Assembly: GCF_018687195.1 (NCBI RefSeq)
Contig: NZ_CP061321.1
Span: forward strand, 1,612,001 to 1,676,000
Source of the DNA: Polynucleobacter sp. MWH-UH2A
Lineage (GTDB): Bacteria; Pseudomonadota; Gammaproteobacteria; Burkholderiales; Burkholderiaceae
Length of the DNA stretch: 64,000 nt
Direction of reading: 5' to 3'
The notes under the pieces: generated by a model
Told to the model about the DNA's origin: nothing
The model's database searches: none
Seen by the model: only the letters and a program-made list of their open reading frames with translations
In this document: piece after piece, positions 54,908 to 63,474 of the stretch
How the letters are laid out: each line of letters begins with the position of its first letter
How positions within the stretch are numbered: the first letter of the stretch is position 1
Position numbers and translations under genes: made by a program

Positions 54908-56689
54908 ATGTCCCAAGATAGCAAATCCCTTAAAGTAGGTGCGGCAGGCGCAGGCGCAATTGCCGAACCATCTAACTTCCTCCGTCAAATCATCGATCAG
55001 GATTTGGCGAGTGGCGCGTTCTCACAGCGCACCAATTTAGCTGGCGAGCCCATTCCCTCCATCATTACTCGCTTTCCACCAGAGCCAAATGGCTATTTGC
55101 ATATTGGTCATGCGAAAAGTATTTGCCTGAATTTTGGTTTAGCAGCGGATTACAACCAACAAGCAGGTGGCGCGCGTTGCAATATGCGTCTAGATGACAC
55201 CAATCCTGTCAAAGAAGATGTTGAATACGCTGACAGTATTTTGGATGCTGTGAAGTGGCTAGGGTTTGATTGGGGAACGCATTTGTATCATGCAAGCGAT
55301 TACTTTGATCGCCTCTATGAGTTCGCAGAAATCCTCATTCAAAATGGCAAAGCGTATGTTGATAGCCAAAGTGCTGACGACATTCATACCAATCGCGGCA
55401 ACTTCGGCCAAGTAGGGAAAAACAGTCCGTATCGCGATCGTAGCCCAGAAGAAAACCTCTCCCTCTTTCGCGAAATGCGCGATGGCAAGTTTAAAGATGG
55501 TGAACATGTTCTGCGCTTGAAGATCGATATGGCGCACCCCAATATCGTAATGCGCGACCCTGTTGTTTATCGCATCCGCCATACCGATCATCACCGCACT
55601 GGCAGTAAATGGTGTATCTACCCCTTATATGACTTCACGCATTGCATCTCTGATGCACTAGAGAATGTTTCTCACTCCATTTGCACCTTGGAGTTTGAGA
55701 ACAATCGCCCACTCTATGACTGGATCGTCAATTCTCTAAAAGAATTGGGTGTCTTTAATGACCCCGTACCGCACCAGTACGAGTTTGCTCGCCTAAATCT
55801 CACCTACACCATCACCAGCAAGCGGAAGTTATTGCAACTCGTTGAAGAAAAGCATGTTGAGGGCTGGGATGATCCTCGTATGCCAACGATTGTTGGTATT
55901 CGTCGTCGCGGTTACACACCCGAAAGTATTCGTCTGTTCTGTGAACGCATTGGCGTATCTAAAGCAGACAGCTGGATTGATATGAGCACCCTAGATCAAG
56001 CTTTACGTGATGATCTAGAAGTCAGGGCACCCCGTGCTACTGCGGTTCTCAAGCCATTGAAGTTGGTAGTTGAGAACTTTGATGCAAATGCCAAAGAGCC
56101 ATGCGCTGCTCCACGTCATCCACAACACCCAGAGTGGGGTAATCGTGAGTTTCATTTCACGCGCGAGTTATGGATTGAGGCGGATGACTTTATGAAAGAG
56201 CCTATAAAAGGATTCTTTAGGCTCTATCCGCCGATTGGTGATCAACCCGGCAGTCGTGTGCGCTTACGCCATGGCTTCGTAGTAGAGTGCACTGGCTTTG
56301 AAACCGACGCTCAAGGCAATGTCACTCAAGTCAATGTCACACATTTCCCTGATAGTAAGAGTGGCACACCGGGGTCAAATAATTACAAGGTCAAGGGCAA
56401 TATTCATTGGATCAGCACTGCGGAAGCCATTCCAGCAGAGGTTCGCCTCTACGATCATCTCTTCACAGATCCCCATCCCGATAGTGGTGATAAGAATTTC
56501 TTGGATGCCATTAATCCAAATTCCAAAGAAACCATTACGGCTTACTTAGAGCCTTGCATGAAAGATGCTCAAGCAGAAGATCGCTTCCAATTCGAACGTC
56601 ATGGCTACTTTATTGTCGATAAAACAGACTCCAAACCAGGGAAGCTGGTATTCAACCGTACGGTTGGCCTCAAGGATTCTTGGAAATAG
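54908..56689 (+). CDS. glnS: Glutaminyl-tRNA synthetase
   Basis: A 593-residue class I synthetase. The HIGH motif is PPEPNGYLHIGHAKSICLNF, RLDDTNPVKEDVEY follows, and the KMSKS-like loop is YTITSKRKLLQLV. The C-terminal half holds the two beta-barrel anticodon-binding domains. I use the ATG at 54908, because the longer frame from 54860 starts inside the preceding terminator. There is no Shine-Dalgarno. The last 20 nt overlap the convergent SDR gene. Confidence 0.96.
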   Translation: MSQDSKSLKVGAAGAGAIAEPSNFLRQIIDQDLASGAFSQRTNLAGEPIPSIITRFPPEPNGYLHIGHAKSICLNFGLAADYNQQAGGARCNMRLDDTNPVKEDVEYADSILDAVKWLGFDWGTHLYHASDYFDRLYEFAEILIQNGKAYVDSQSADDIHTNRGNFGQVGKNSPYRDRSPEENLSLFREMRDGKFKDGEHVLRLKIDMAHPNIVMRDPVVYRIRHTDHHRTGSKWCIYPLYDFTHCISDALENVSHSICTLEFENNRPLYDWIVNSLKELGVFNDPVPHQYEFARLNLTYTITSKRKLLQLVEEKHVEGWDDPRMPTIVGIRRRGYTPESIRLFCERIGVSKADSWIDMSTLDQALRDDLEVRAPRATAVLKPLKLVVENFDANAKEPCAAPRHPQHPEWGNREFHFTRELWIEADDFMKEPIKGFFRLYPPIGDQPGSRVRLRHGFVVECTGFETDAQGNVTQVNVTHFPDSKSGTPGSNNYKVKGNIHWISTAEAIPAEVRLYDHLFTDPHPDSGDKNFLDAINPNSKETITAYLEPCMKDAQAEDRFQFERHGYFIVDKTDSKPGKLVFNRTVGLKDSWK

Positions 56690-57557
56690 TCTTTAGAAAA
56701 TCCGCTACGCTCGGATAACGTAGCGGCGTTTTTAATTCTGATAAGCGTGCATTGGTCACGCGTCTCGATTCCCGCATAAAAGACCACAACATCGGGCTGA
56801 CAATTTCTTGCAATTGTTTCGCCGGCATTCTTGGCGCTCTGGCTAGGCCAAAAGCATCTGCCACTTCATCAAAGTAATCACCCATTTTGGTTTCATTGCC
56901 ATCACATGCATTAATCACTCTTTGTGGCTTGCCGTGATAAACGGCCGCACAAACTAAGCGTGCTAAATCATCGCTATGAATATGATTGGAATAGGCATCC
57001 TCCTCTGGCAATAATGCAGGGGTCTGTGATTGCAAGCGCTCAATGGGTAATCGATCGGCAGCATAGATACCGGGCACTCGCAAAATAGTGATGGCCACTC
57101 CGTGAGCGGGGCCCCACAAACGGAGCATTCGCTCTGCATCCACCCTCCTCTGCGCTCGTTCACTCCGCGGGCTTACTGGAGTCAACTCGCTAACTTTAGC
57201 GCCCCGGTGGTCGCCATATACGCCGGTAGTGCTGATATAGATCAGCCGCCTGACGGCCGAAGACCCTTGGGCTAAAATTCTGAGCAGGTTACGGGTTCGA
57301 TAATCACGACTTCCTTGATTTTGGGGTGGGGCTAAATGAATGACGGTTTGAGCTAAGCTCGCCAGTCGCCACAAAGACTCTGGTTCATCCAGATTTCCTA
57401 AAATCGGTGTCGCGCCAACCTCTCGTAACTCCTGAAAACGATGTTGTGAAGAAGTCAGAGCAAAAACCCGATGGCTGGTTGAAAGCTGTTTTGCCACCCG
57501 AAGGCCTATATCGCCACAGCCAATAATCAGGATTGAAGGTTTACCAAAAGTACGCAT
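56670..57557 (-). CDS. NAD(P)-binding epimerase/reductase, extended SDR family
   Basis: A 295-residue Rossmann protein of the YeeZ-like epimerase group. The nucleotide site is ILIIGCGDIGLRVAKQL, the catalytic Tyr lies in YISTTGVYGDHRG, and VPGIYAADRLPIERL follows. The usual Lys three residues after the Tyr is absent (Tyr-Gly-Asp-His-Arg), so classical SDR catalysis may be lost. I choose the ATG at 57557, which has TACGAT 7 nt upstream; an ATG three codons earlier (57566) is equally open. Substrate is unknown. Confidence 0.8.
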   Translation of the reverse strand: MRTFGKPSILIIGCGDIGLRVAKQLSTSHRVFALTSSQHRFQELREVGATPILGNLDEPESLWRLASLAQTVIHLAPPQNQGSRDYRTRNLLRILAQGSSAVRRLIYISTTGVYGDHRGAKVSELTPVSPRSERAQRRVDAERMLRLWGPAHGVAITILRVPGIYAADRLPIERLQSQTPALLPEEDAYSNHIHSDDLARLVCAAVYHGKPQRVINACDGNETKMGDYFDEVADAFGLARAPRMPAKQLQEIVSPMLWSFMRESRRVTNARLSELKTPLRYPSVADFLKTISKNP

Positions 57558-57593
57558 AAGTAACATCGTAACGATTTATTGAAAGGAATGAGA

Positions 57594-58640
57594 GTGTCTT
57601 ACCAAGTCACGCTCAAAACGAGCGGCAAACAATTTACTGTTACCCAAGATGAAACTCTCTTGGAGGCCGCATTACGTCAAGGCATCAATTTGCCCTATGG
57701 TTGTAAAAACGGCGCCTGCGGATCCTGCAAAGGAAAAGTGGTCGAAGGCAAGGTAAGTCATGGCCAACATAGTGAAAGCGCCCTCAGCAAGGCCGATGAA
57801 ACCGCTGGTGGCATCCTATTTTGTTGCTCACATCCCCAATCTGATTTACTCATCGTAGCGCGTGAAGTTCAAGGCGCCGGGGATATTGCTATCCGTAAAG
57901 TACCCTGCCGCGTCAACACGATTAGCAAACCGAGTAGTGATGTTGCCATTCTGAAACTGCAACTACCTGCAGCAGAGCGCTTCCAGTTCCTGGCAGGTCA
58001 ATATATTGAATTCTTATTAAAAGATGGTCAACGTCGCGCGTATTCGATTGCCACACCCCCTGATCAAGAAGGTCCATTAGAGCTTCATATTCGTCACCTG
58101 CCCGGCGGTGTGTTCACTGATTTTGTATTTGGAGTGGCTAATCCCGCCTTAAAAGAAAAAGATATCCTCCGATTTGAAGGGCCTTTGGGCAGCTTTTTCT
58201 TGAGAGAAGACTCTAAGAAACCGATTATCTTTTTAGCTGCAGGCACTGGCTTTGCACCGATTAAATCCATCATTGAACAGATGCAAGCCAAGAAGATCGC
58301 AAGGCCTATTTATCTGTATTGGGGCGGACGTCGCCCAAGCGACCTCTACCTGAGTGATCTTTGCAAAGCCTGGGAAAAAGACATTCCTAATTTTCAATAT
58401 ATTCCCGTGATCTCGGATAGCCTCCCTGAGGATACTTGGCAGGGCCGCACTGGATTTGTCCATCAAGCGGTAATGCAAGACCACCCAAGTCTTAAGGACT
58501 TTCAGGTTTACGCTTGTGGAGCCCCTGTGATGGTGAGCGCCGCTAGAACCGACTTTTCTGCGCAATGCCAACTACCCGAGGAGGAGTTTTTTGCCGACTC
58601 CTTCACAAGCACTGCTGATTTAATCACCGAGCAGTCTTAA
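57594..58640 (+). CDS. Ferredoxin-type NAD(P)H reductase, 2Fe-2S N-terminus
   Basis: A 348-residue electron-transfer protein. Residues 1-90 are a plant-type ferredoxin with Cys ligands in PYGCKNGACGSCKG and LFCCSHP. FAD binding follows (RRAYSIATPP) and the NAD domain has FLAAGTGFAPIKSIIEQM and YACGAP. It resembles CDP-6-deoxy-delta-3,4-glucoseen reductases and oxygenase reductases. The GTG at 57594 has AAAGGA 6 nt upstream, so I prefer it to the ATG two codons earlier, where that site would be too close. It may serve the Rieske oxygenase at 34799, which is inference. Confidence 0.88.
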   Translation: MSYQVTLKTSGKQFTVTQDETLLEAALRQGINLPYGCKNGACGSCKGKVVEGKVSHGQHSESALSKADETAGGILFCCSHPQSDLLIVAREVQGAGDIAIRKVPCRVNTISKPSSDVAILKLQLPAAERFQFLAGQYIEFLLKDGQRRAYSIATPPDQEGPLELHIRHLPGGVFTDFVFGVANPALKEKDILRFEGPLGSFFLREDSKKPIIFLAAGTGFAPIKSIIEQMQAKKIARPIYLYWGGRRPSDLYLSDLCKAWEKDIPNFQYIPVISDSLPEDTWQGRTGFVHQAVMQDHPSLKDFQVYACGAPVMVSAARTDFSAQCQLPEEEFFADSFTSTADLITEQS

Positions 58641-58700
58641 TAAAGTTAGATAATAGAAACCTGATCAGCTTTAGCAATCCCACTTCTTACCCTTATTTGT

Positions 58701-59891
58701 ATGAACACACCCGCCCCTATCGATACCCATTCAGTGATGTTTATCACCCAACGTCCAGACGTGATCATGGTTGAAGGAGATGGCTCTTGGTTAACTGATA
58801 ACAATGGCAAGCGCTATTTAGATTTCTTGCAAGGCTGGGCGGTCAATTGTTTAGGTCATGGCAACCCCGGCATGATTGCTGCGCTCAATACCCAAGCAAA
58901 GAAACTGATCAATCCAAGCCCCGCGTTTTACAACGAGCCGATGATTGGTTTATCGAATTTGCTAACAGCCAATAGCTGCTTTAACAAAGTCTTTTTTGCA
59001 AACAGCGGTGCAGAAGCGAATGAAGGCGCAATCAAGTTAGCCCGCAAATGGGGTCAACTCAATAAAAATGGCGCCTTTGAAATCATCACTTTCGATCACA
59101 GCTTTCATGGCCGCACTTTGGCGACTATGAGTGCTTCAGGAAAACCAGGTTGGGATACGATGTTTGCTCCTCAAGTGCCAGGTTTTCCAAAAGCAGATCT
59201 TAACGATTTGGATTCGGTTAAAAAATTAGTCACAGATAAAACTGTCGCAATCATGCTTGAGCCCGTACAAGGCGAAGGCGGCGTGATTCCAGCCACTAAA
59301 GAATTTATGCAAGCATTGCGCAAATTCACCAAAGAAAACAATATTCTGTTGATTGTGGATGAAGTGCAAGTAGGCTGTGGCCGTACGGGCACTTTATTTG
59401 CCTATCAACAATTTGGTATCGAACCAGACATCATGACCTTAGGTAAAGGCATTGGTGGTGGCGTTCCCCTTGCGGCACTCATGACAACTGATGCAGTAGC
59501 CTGCTTTGTTCCTGGAGATCAAGGCGGCACCTACAATGGCAATCCACTCATGACTGCGGTTGGTATTAGCGTGATTGAGCAATTACTTGCCCCAGGATTT
59601 TTAGATAGCGTTAAAACAAAAGGTGAGCTCCTGAAATCTGAGCTTCTTAAACTCTCCGCAGAGTTTGGTTTAGAAGGCGAGCGTGGTGAAGGATTATTGC
59701 GCGCGCTAATGCTGGGTAAAGATATTGGTGGAAAACTAGTCGATCTAGCTCGTGATCGCAGTCCTGAAGGTCTATTAATCAATTCGCCAAGACCAAACTT
59801 GTTGCGCTTTATGCCGGCACTCAATGTAAGCAATGATGAGATATTGCAAATGTGCAATATCTTGCGCGAACTTCTTAAAGAAACTGCTTAG
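58701..59891 (+). CDS. argD: Acetylornithine aminotransferase (class III PLP)
   Basis: A 396-residue PLP-dependent aminotransferase. Substrate and cofactor motifs are FFANSGAEANEGAIKLARKW, FDHSFHGRTLATMSASG, VDEVQVGCGRTGTLFAYQ and the PLP Lys in LGKGIGGGVPLAAL. Length and sequence fit ArgD of arginine synthesis, but succinylornithine or other ornithine-type transaminases are close relatives. It stands 60 nt after the reductase and converges on livF. There is no clear Shine-Dalgarno. Confidence 0.88.
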   Translation: MNTPAPIDTHSVMFITQRPDVIMVEGDGSWLTDNNGKRYLDFLQGWAVNCLGHGNPGMIAALNTQAKKLINPSPAFYNEPMIGLSNLLTANSCFNKVFFANSGAEANEGAIKLARKWGQLNKNGAFEIITFDHSFHGRTLATMSASGKPGWDTMFAPQVPGFPKADLNDLDSVKKLVTDKTVAIMLEPVQGEGGVIPATKEFMQALRKFTKENNILLIVDEVQVGCGRTGTLFAYQQFGIEPDIMTLGKGIGGGVPLAALMTTDAVACFVPGDQGGTYNGNPLMTAVGISVIEQLLAPGFLDSVKTKGELLKSELLKLSAEFGLEGERGEGLLRALMLGKDIGGKLVDLARDRSPEGLLINSPRPNLLRFMPALNVSNDEILQMCNILRELLKETA

Positions 59892-59920
59892 TAGCTAATT
59901 AGTAGCTACTGAATAGCCGC

Positions 59921-60634
59921 TTATTCACCTAAATAGGCAGTGCGCACCCTTGGATCTTGAAGCAATTCTGATCCAGGCCCAGCGAGGGTGATCAGCCCGC
60001 TTTCCATCACATAAGCCCGATCGGCGATTTGCAAGGTAAGACGTGCGTTTTGCTCTACCAACAAAATGGTCATCCCATTCTTAGAGAGATTGCGAACGAC
60101 ATCAAAGATTGTTTCAACCATGATGGGGGATAGACCCATTGAAGGCTCATCGAGCAACAATAATTTTGGCTCAGCCATCATTGCCCTACCCATTGCCACC
60201 ATTTGCTGCTCGCCGCCAGAAAGCGTTCCCGCCAATTGAGAGAGTCTTTCTTTCAATCTTGGGAAATATTGGAAGACCTCTTCGAGTTTTCGCTCAATTG
60301 CTTTGGCGTCGCTCTTCAAAAAAGCGCCCATCTGCAAATTTTCTAGGATCGTCATGCGCTTGAATACGCCGCGCCCTTCTGGCACTAAACCAAGACCTAA
60401 TCGAGCCAATTCATAAGCGGGCTGTCCATTGGCTTGCTGGTTGGCAAATTGGATAACGCCTGCCGCTGGAGTCAATAAACCAGCGATGGCTTTAAGACTA
60501 GAACTTTTGCCAGCGCCATTAGCACCAATTAAAGCAACGAGCTCGCCTTGATTAACATGCAGATCGATACCCTTAACCGCATTAATGCCGCCGTAGGCTA
60601 CCTTCAAATCTTCGACTCTGAGCAGTGCACTCAT
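59921..60634 (-). CDS. livF: Branched-chain amino acid ABC transporter ATPase LivF
   Basis: A 237-residue ATPase. Walker A is GANGAGKSSSLKA, the signature LSGGEQQMVAMGRAMM, Walker B LLLLDEPSMGLSP, and VEQNARLTLQIADRAYVME carries the switch region, which in LivF has Gln-Asn in place of the usual His. It overlaps the livG stop by one base (TAATG). It is the last gene of livH-livM-livG-livF. Confidence 0.95.
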   Translation of the reverse strand: MSALLRVEDLKVAYGGINAVKGIDLHVNQGELVALIGANGAGKSSSLKAIAGLLTPAAGVIQFANQQANGQPAYELARLGLGLVPEGRGVFKRMTILENLQMGAFLKSDAKAIERKLEEVFQYFPRLKERLSQLAGTLSGGEQQMVAMGRAMMAEPKLLLLDEPSMGLSPIMVETIFDVVRNLSKNGMTILLVEQNARLTLQIADRAYVMESGLITLAGPGSELLQDPRVRTAYLGE

Positions 60635-61407
60635 TACACAGCCCCCTGACCAAGATAGGCCCTAATCACTTCGGGGTGTTCGCGCACATCAGCCGGCTTA
60701 CCCGAGGCAATTACCTTCCCGTAATCGAGCACCGTAAGGTGATCACAAATACCCATCACTAAACTCACATCATGCTCAATCAGCAGAATGGTTTTTCCAT
60801 CAGCGCGGATACGTAATAGCAACTCGCGTAGTTCTAGCTTTTCGGTGGCATTCATACCAGCCGCTGGTTCATCCAATGCCAATAGTTTTGGTTCGGTTGC
60901 TAATGCTCGAGCAATCTCTAAACGTCGTTGATGCCCATAAGAAAGATTGCGTGCTTGCATATCTGCGTAGTCGCTCAACCCAACATACGCCAGCAGTTGA
61001 AGGGACTTCTCTTTGATTGAACGCTCTTCACGTTGAGTGGAAGGAAGGCGAAAAATAGCACCAAGCAATCCCGCCTTAGATCGACAATGGCAACCCACCA
61101 TCACATTCTCGAGGACGGTCATCTCGCCAAATAAGCGAATGTTTTGAAAAGTTCTTGCCAATCCAGATTTCGTGACTTGCGATACCGACTCTGGGAAATA
61201 AGAGGCTCTATCAAATAAGAAAATTCCGGAATCGGCAGGATAAAGGCCAGTAATGACGTTAAAGAACGTAGTCTTACCTGCGCCGTTGGGTCCAATCAAA
61301 CCGACAATTGCGCCGTGAGGAACTTGTAAGCCAACAGAATCGAGTGCCTGCACACCACCAAAACGCTTAGAGACGTCAGTAACATCTAATAACAAATGGG
61401 CAGCCAT
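60634..61407 (-). CDS. livG: Branched-chain amino acid ABC transporter ATPase LivG
   Basis: A 257-residue ATPase. Walker A is GPNGAGKTTFFNVITG, the signature LSYGHQRRLEIARALA, Walker B LLALDEPAAGMN, and the switch IEHDVSLVMGICDHLTVLD. The typical LivG insert LARTFQNIRLFGEMTVLENV is present. It overlaps livM by one base at its start and livF by one base at its end, so translation is coupled. Confidence 0.95.
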   Translation of the reverse strand: MAAHLLLDVTDVSKRFGGVQALDSVGLQVPHGAIVGLIGPNGAGKTTFFNVITGLYPADSGIFLFDRASYFPESVSQVTKSGLARTFQNIRLFGEMTVLENVMVGCHCRSKAGLLGAIFRLPSTQREERSIKEKSLQLLAYVGLSDYADMQARNLSYGHQRRLEIARALATEPKLLALDEPAAGMNATEKLELRELLLRIRADGKTILLIEHDVSLVMGICDHLTVLDYGKVIASGKPADVREHPEVIRAYLGQGAV

Positions 61408-62495
61408 TATTGGTTACCCCGCTTCTGCCAGATTCCACCGGGTCGATAAAGCATGATCAAAATTAGAGCAAGGCCGTAGATCAGTTGTCGAATCACTTCC
61501 ACATCAACGATCACATGACCAAATAACATTTTCTGTACAGGCTCAGCAACCCCACGCAACACCTCAGGAAATACTGCCAACACAATTGCGCCTAAGATCA
61601 CACCAGGGATATGACCAATGCCTCCGAGCACCACCATGGCCAATACAACAATGGACTCCCATAAGGTAAATGATTCTGGCGATACAAATCCCTGAAAAGC
61701 GGAGAAGAGCACGCCTGCCACACCAGCGAAAGAAGCGCCAATCGCGAATGCCAGTAACTTCATATTGCGGGTATTGATACCCATTGCTTTGGCTGCGATC
61801 TCATCTTCACGAATAGCAACCCACGCACGGCCAATTCGAGAGTTTTGCAAATGCAAACAAACAATGGTGACTAGAACCGCCAAGATTAGAAAAAGGTAAA
61901 ACACCAAATACAAACCTGGGATTTGAATAAACCCCAAATCCAATGGCTTGGTAAAGGTGACACCAAACACCTGCAGGGGATCAATCGCCGTAATGCCTTT
62001 TGGTCCATTGGTTAGATTTAAAGGGCGATCTAGGTTGTTCATAAAAATACGAATGATTTCACCGAAACCTAAAGTCACAATCGCCAAATAATCGCCGCGT
62101 AATTGCAATGTAGGCAAACCCAGCACAATCCCAAAGAGCGCTGCTAGCGCAATTGAAAACATCGCCACCATCCAAGGCGAAAAATGCAGACCCCATGGAA
62201 ACGCAGCGGCAATAGTTTCAAAATGATTTGGCAAGTGTGGAGAAGCAAGCAAAGCGTAGCTATAAGCGCCAAGAGCATAAAAAGCGATGTAACCCAAATC
62301 TAAAAGGCCAGCAAATCCAACAACGACATTCAGACCCAAAGCCAGAACGATATAGAGCAGAGCAAAATCTAGAACTCTCACCCAATAGTTACCGCCACCG
62401 GCACCCACGATCCATGGCAATAAAACAAGTGCAATTACGCCCAAGCCAAGATAGGCATTGCGACTGAGATGATTCTGTACAAGCTTCTTAAGCAC
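61407..62495 (-). CDS. livM: Branched-chain amino acid ABC transporter permease LivM
   Basis: A 362-residue permease with about ten helices. The family parts VVGFAGLLDLGYIAFYALGAYSYA (read in parts) and LRGDYLAIVTLGFGEIIRIF are visible, with the coupling loop GRAWVAIREDEIAAKAMGIN. The start is a GTG overlapping the livH stop by 8 nt. No better ATG is nearby. Confidence 0.94.
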   Translation of the reverse strand: MLKKLVQNHLSRNAYLGLGVIALVLLPWIVGAGGGNYWVRVLDFALLYIVLALGLNVVVGFAGLLDLGYIAFYALGAYSYALLASPHLPNHFETIAAAFPWGLHFSPWMVAMFSIALAALFGIVLGLPTLQLRGDYLAIVTLGFGEIIRIFMNNLDRPLNLTNGPKGITAIDPLQVFGVTFTKPLDLGFIQIPGLYLVFYLFLILAVLVTIVCLHLQNSRIGRAWVAIREDEIAAKAMGINTRNMKLLAFAIGASFAGVAGVLFSAFQGFVSPESFTLWESIVVLAMVVLGGIGHIPGVILGAIVLAVFPEVLRGVAEPVQKMLFGHVIVDVEVIRQLIYGLALILIMLYRPGGIWQKRGNQ

Positions 62496-63423
62496 GATCA
62501 GAAACTTTCTCGCCCAATAAACCAGTGGGACGCAACACCAACACCAAAATCAACACTAAGAAGGCAAAAATATCTTGGTAGTTGGAACCAAAGACTCCGC
62601 CAGTGAGCTCACCAATATAGCCAGCGCCCAATGACTCAATTAAACCTAATAGGAGACCACCCAACATGGCGCCCTGTAGATTCCCGATGCCACCCAACAC
62701 GGCCGCAGTAAATGCTTTGAGGCCGGGAATAAATCCCATATAGAAATGCACATTGCCATAATTGCTGGCAATCATCACGCCAGCTAAGCCTGCAAGCGCA
62801 CCACCCAACATAAACGTTACAGAAATCACGCGATTGGGGTTCACGCCCATCAAAGAAGCAATTTGCGTTTGCTCAGCGGTTGCACGCATTGCTCTTCCCA
62901 ATTTAGTTTTTTCAACCAGAAACAGTAATCCGCACATCACCGCTATAGCAACAAGAATGATGACAATCTCTTTTCCTGTAATGGTTGCGCCTGTAGTTCC
63001 CAACTCAATTGGAGTGGATGGAAGTAACTGCGGATAGGTCATTGGATTGCGCGACCAAATCAACATCGCCAGCGTTTGCAAGAGTATCGACATACCAATT
63101 GCCGAAATCAGCGGCGCTAATCGTGGCGCATTACGCAAAGGACGATAGGCGATCCGCTCAATCCAATAACTCAAGCCAGCACAAACCGCCATCGTCACAG
63201 GCAAAACAATTAGCAAGGTTAACCAACCCGGCAAATCACTTGTGAGGCCCAAGATAAGACGTAGCAATGACAAGGACACCATGGCGCCAATCATCAACAC
63301 TTCGCCATGCGCAAAATTAATAATCCCCAACACGCCGTACACCATGGTGTAACCCAAGGCGATCAAGGCATAGATGCTACCCAGCACCAAGCCATTGATG
63401 ATTTGTTGAAGAAAAATATCCAT
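62488..63423 (-). CDS. livH: Branched-chain amino acid ABC transporter permease LivH
   Basis: A 311-residue permease with about eight helices. The opening LQQIINGLVLGSIYALIALG and MVYGVLGIINFAHGEVLMIG are typical, and the coupling segment is LGRAMRATAEQTQIASLMGV. It follows the binding protein gene by 51 nt, across a stem-loop terminator. Confidence 0.95.
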   Translation of the reverse strand: MDIFLQQIINGLVLGSIYALIALGYTMVYGVLGIINFAHGEVLMIGAMVSLSLLRLILGLTSDLPGWLTLLIVLPVTMAVCAGLSYWIERIAYRPLRNAPRLAPLISAIGMSILLQTLAMLIWSRNPMTYPQLLPSTPIELGTTGATITGKEIVIILVAIAVMCGLLFLVEKTKLGRAMRATAEQTQIASLMGVNPNRVISVTFMLGGALAGLAGVMIASNYGNVHFYMGFIPGLKAFTAAVLGGIGNLQGAMLGGLLLGLIESLGAGYIGELTGGVFGSNYQDIFAFLVLILVLVLRPTGLLGEKVSDRA

Positions 63424-63438
63424 TACTTAATTCTGATG

Positions 63439-63466
63439 AAAAGAGCGCCGAATGCGGCGCTCTTTT
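63439..63466 (-). terminator. Terminator or attenuator between livJ and livH
   Basis: A 12-bp stem AAAAGAGCGCCG/CGGCGCTCTTTT with a 4-nt loop ends in a T-run on both strands. It lies between the binding-protein gene and the permease genes, so it probably reduces readthrough and gives more binding protein than transporter. Confidence 0.75.
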
Positions 63467-63474
63467 AAGACTTC

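Noticed and set aside
59886..59910. Repeated TAGTAGCTA units after argD considered as a terminator
   Set aside because: They are short direct repeats with no stable GC stem and no T-run; no terminator can be supported there.
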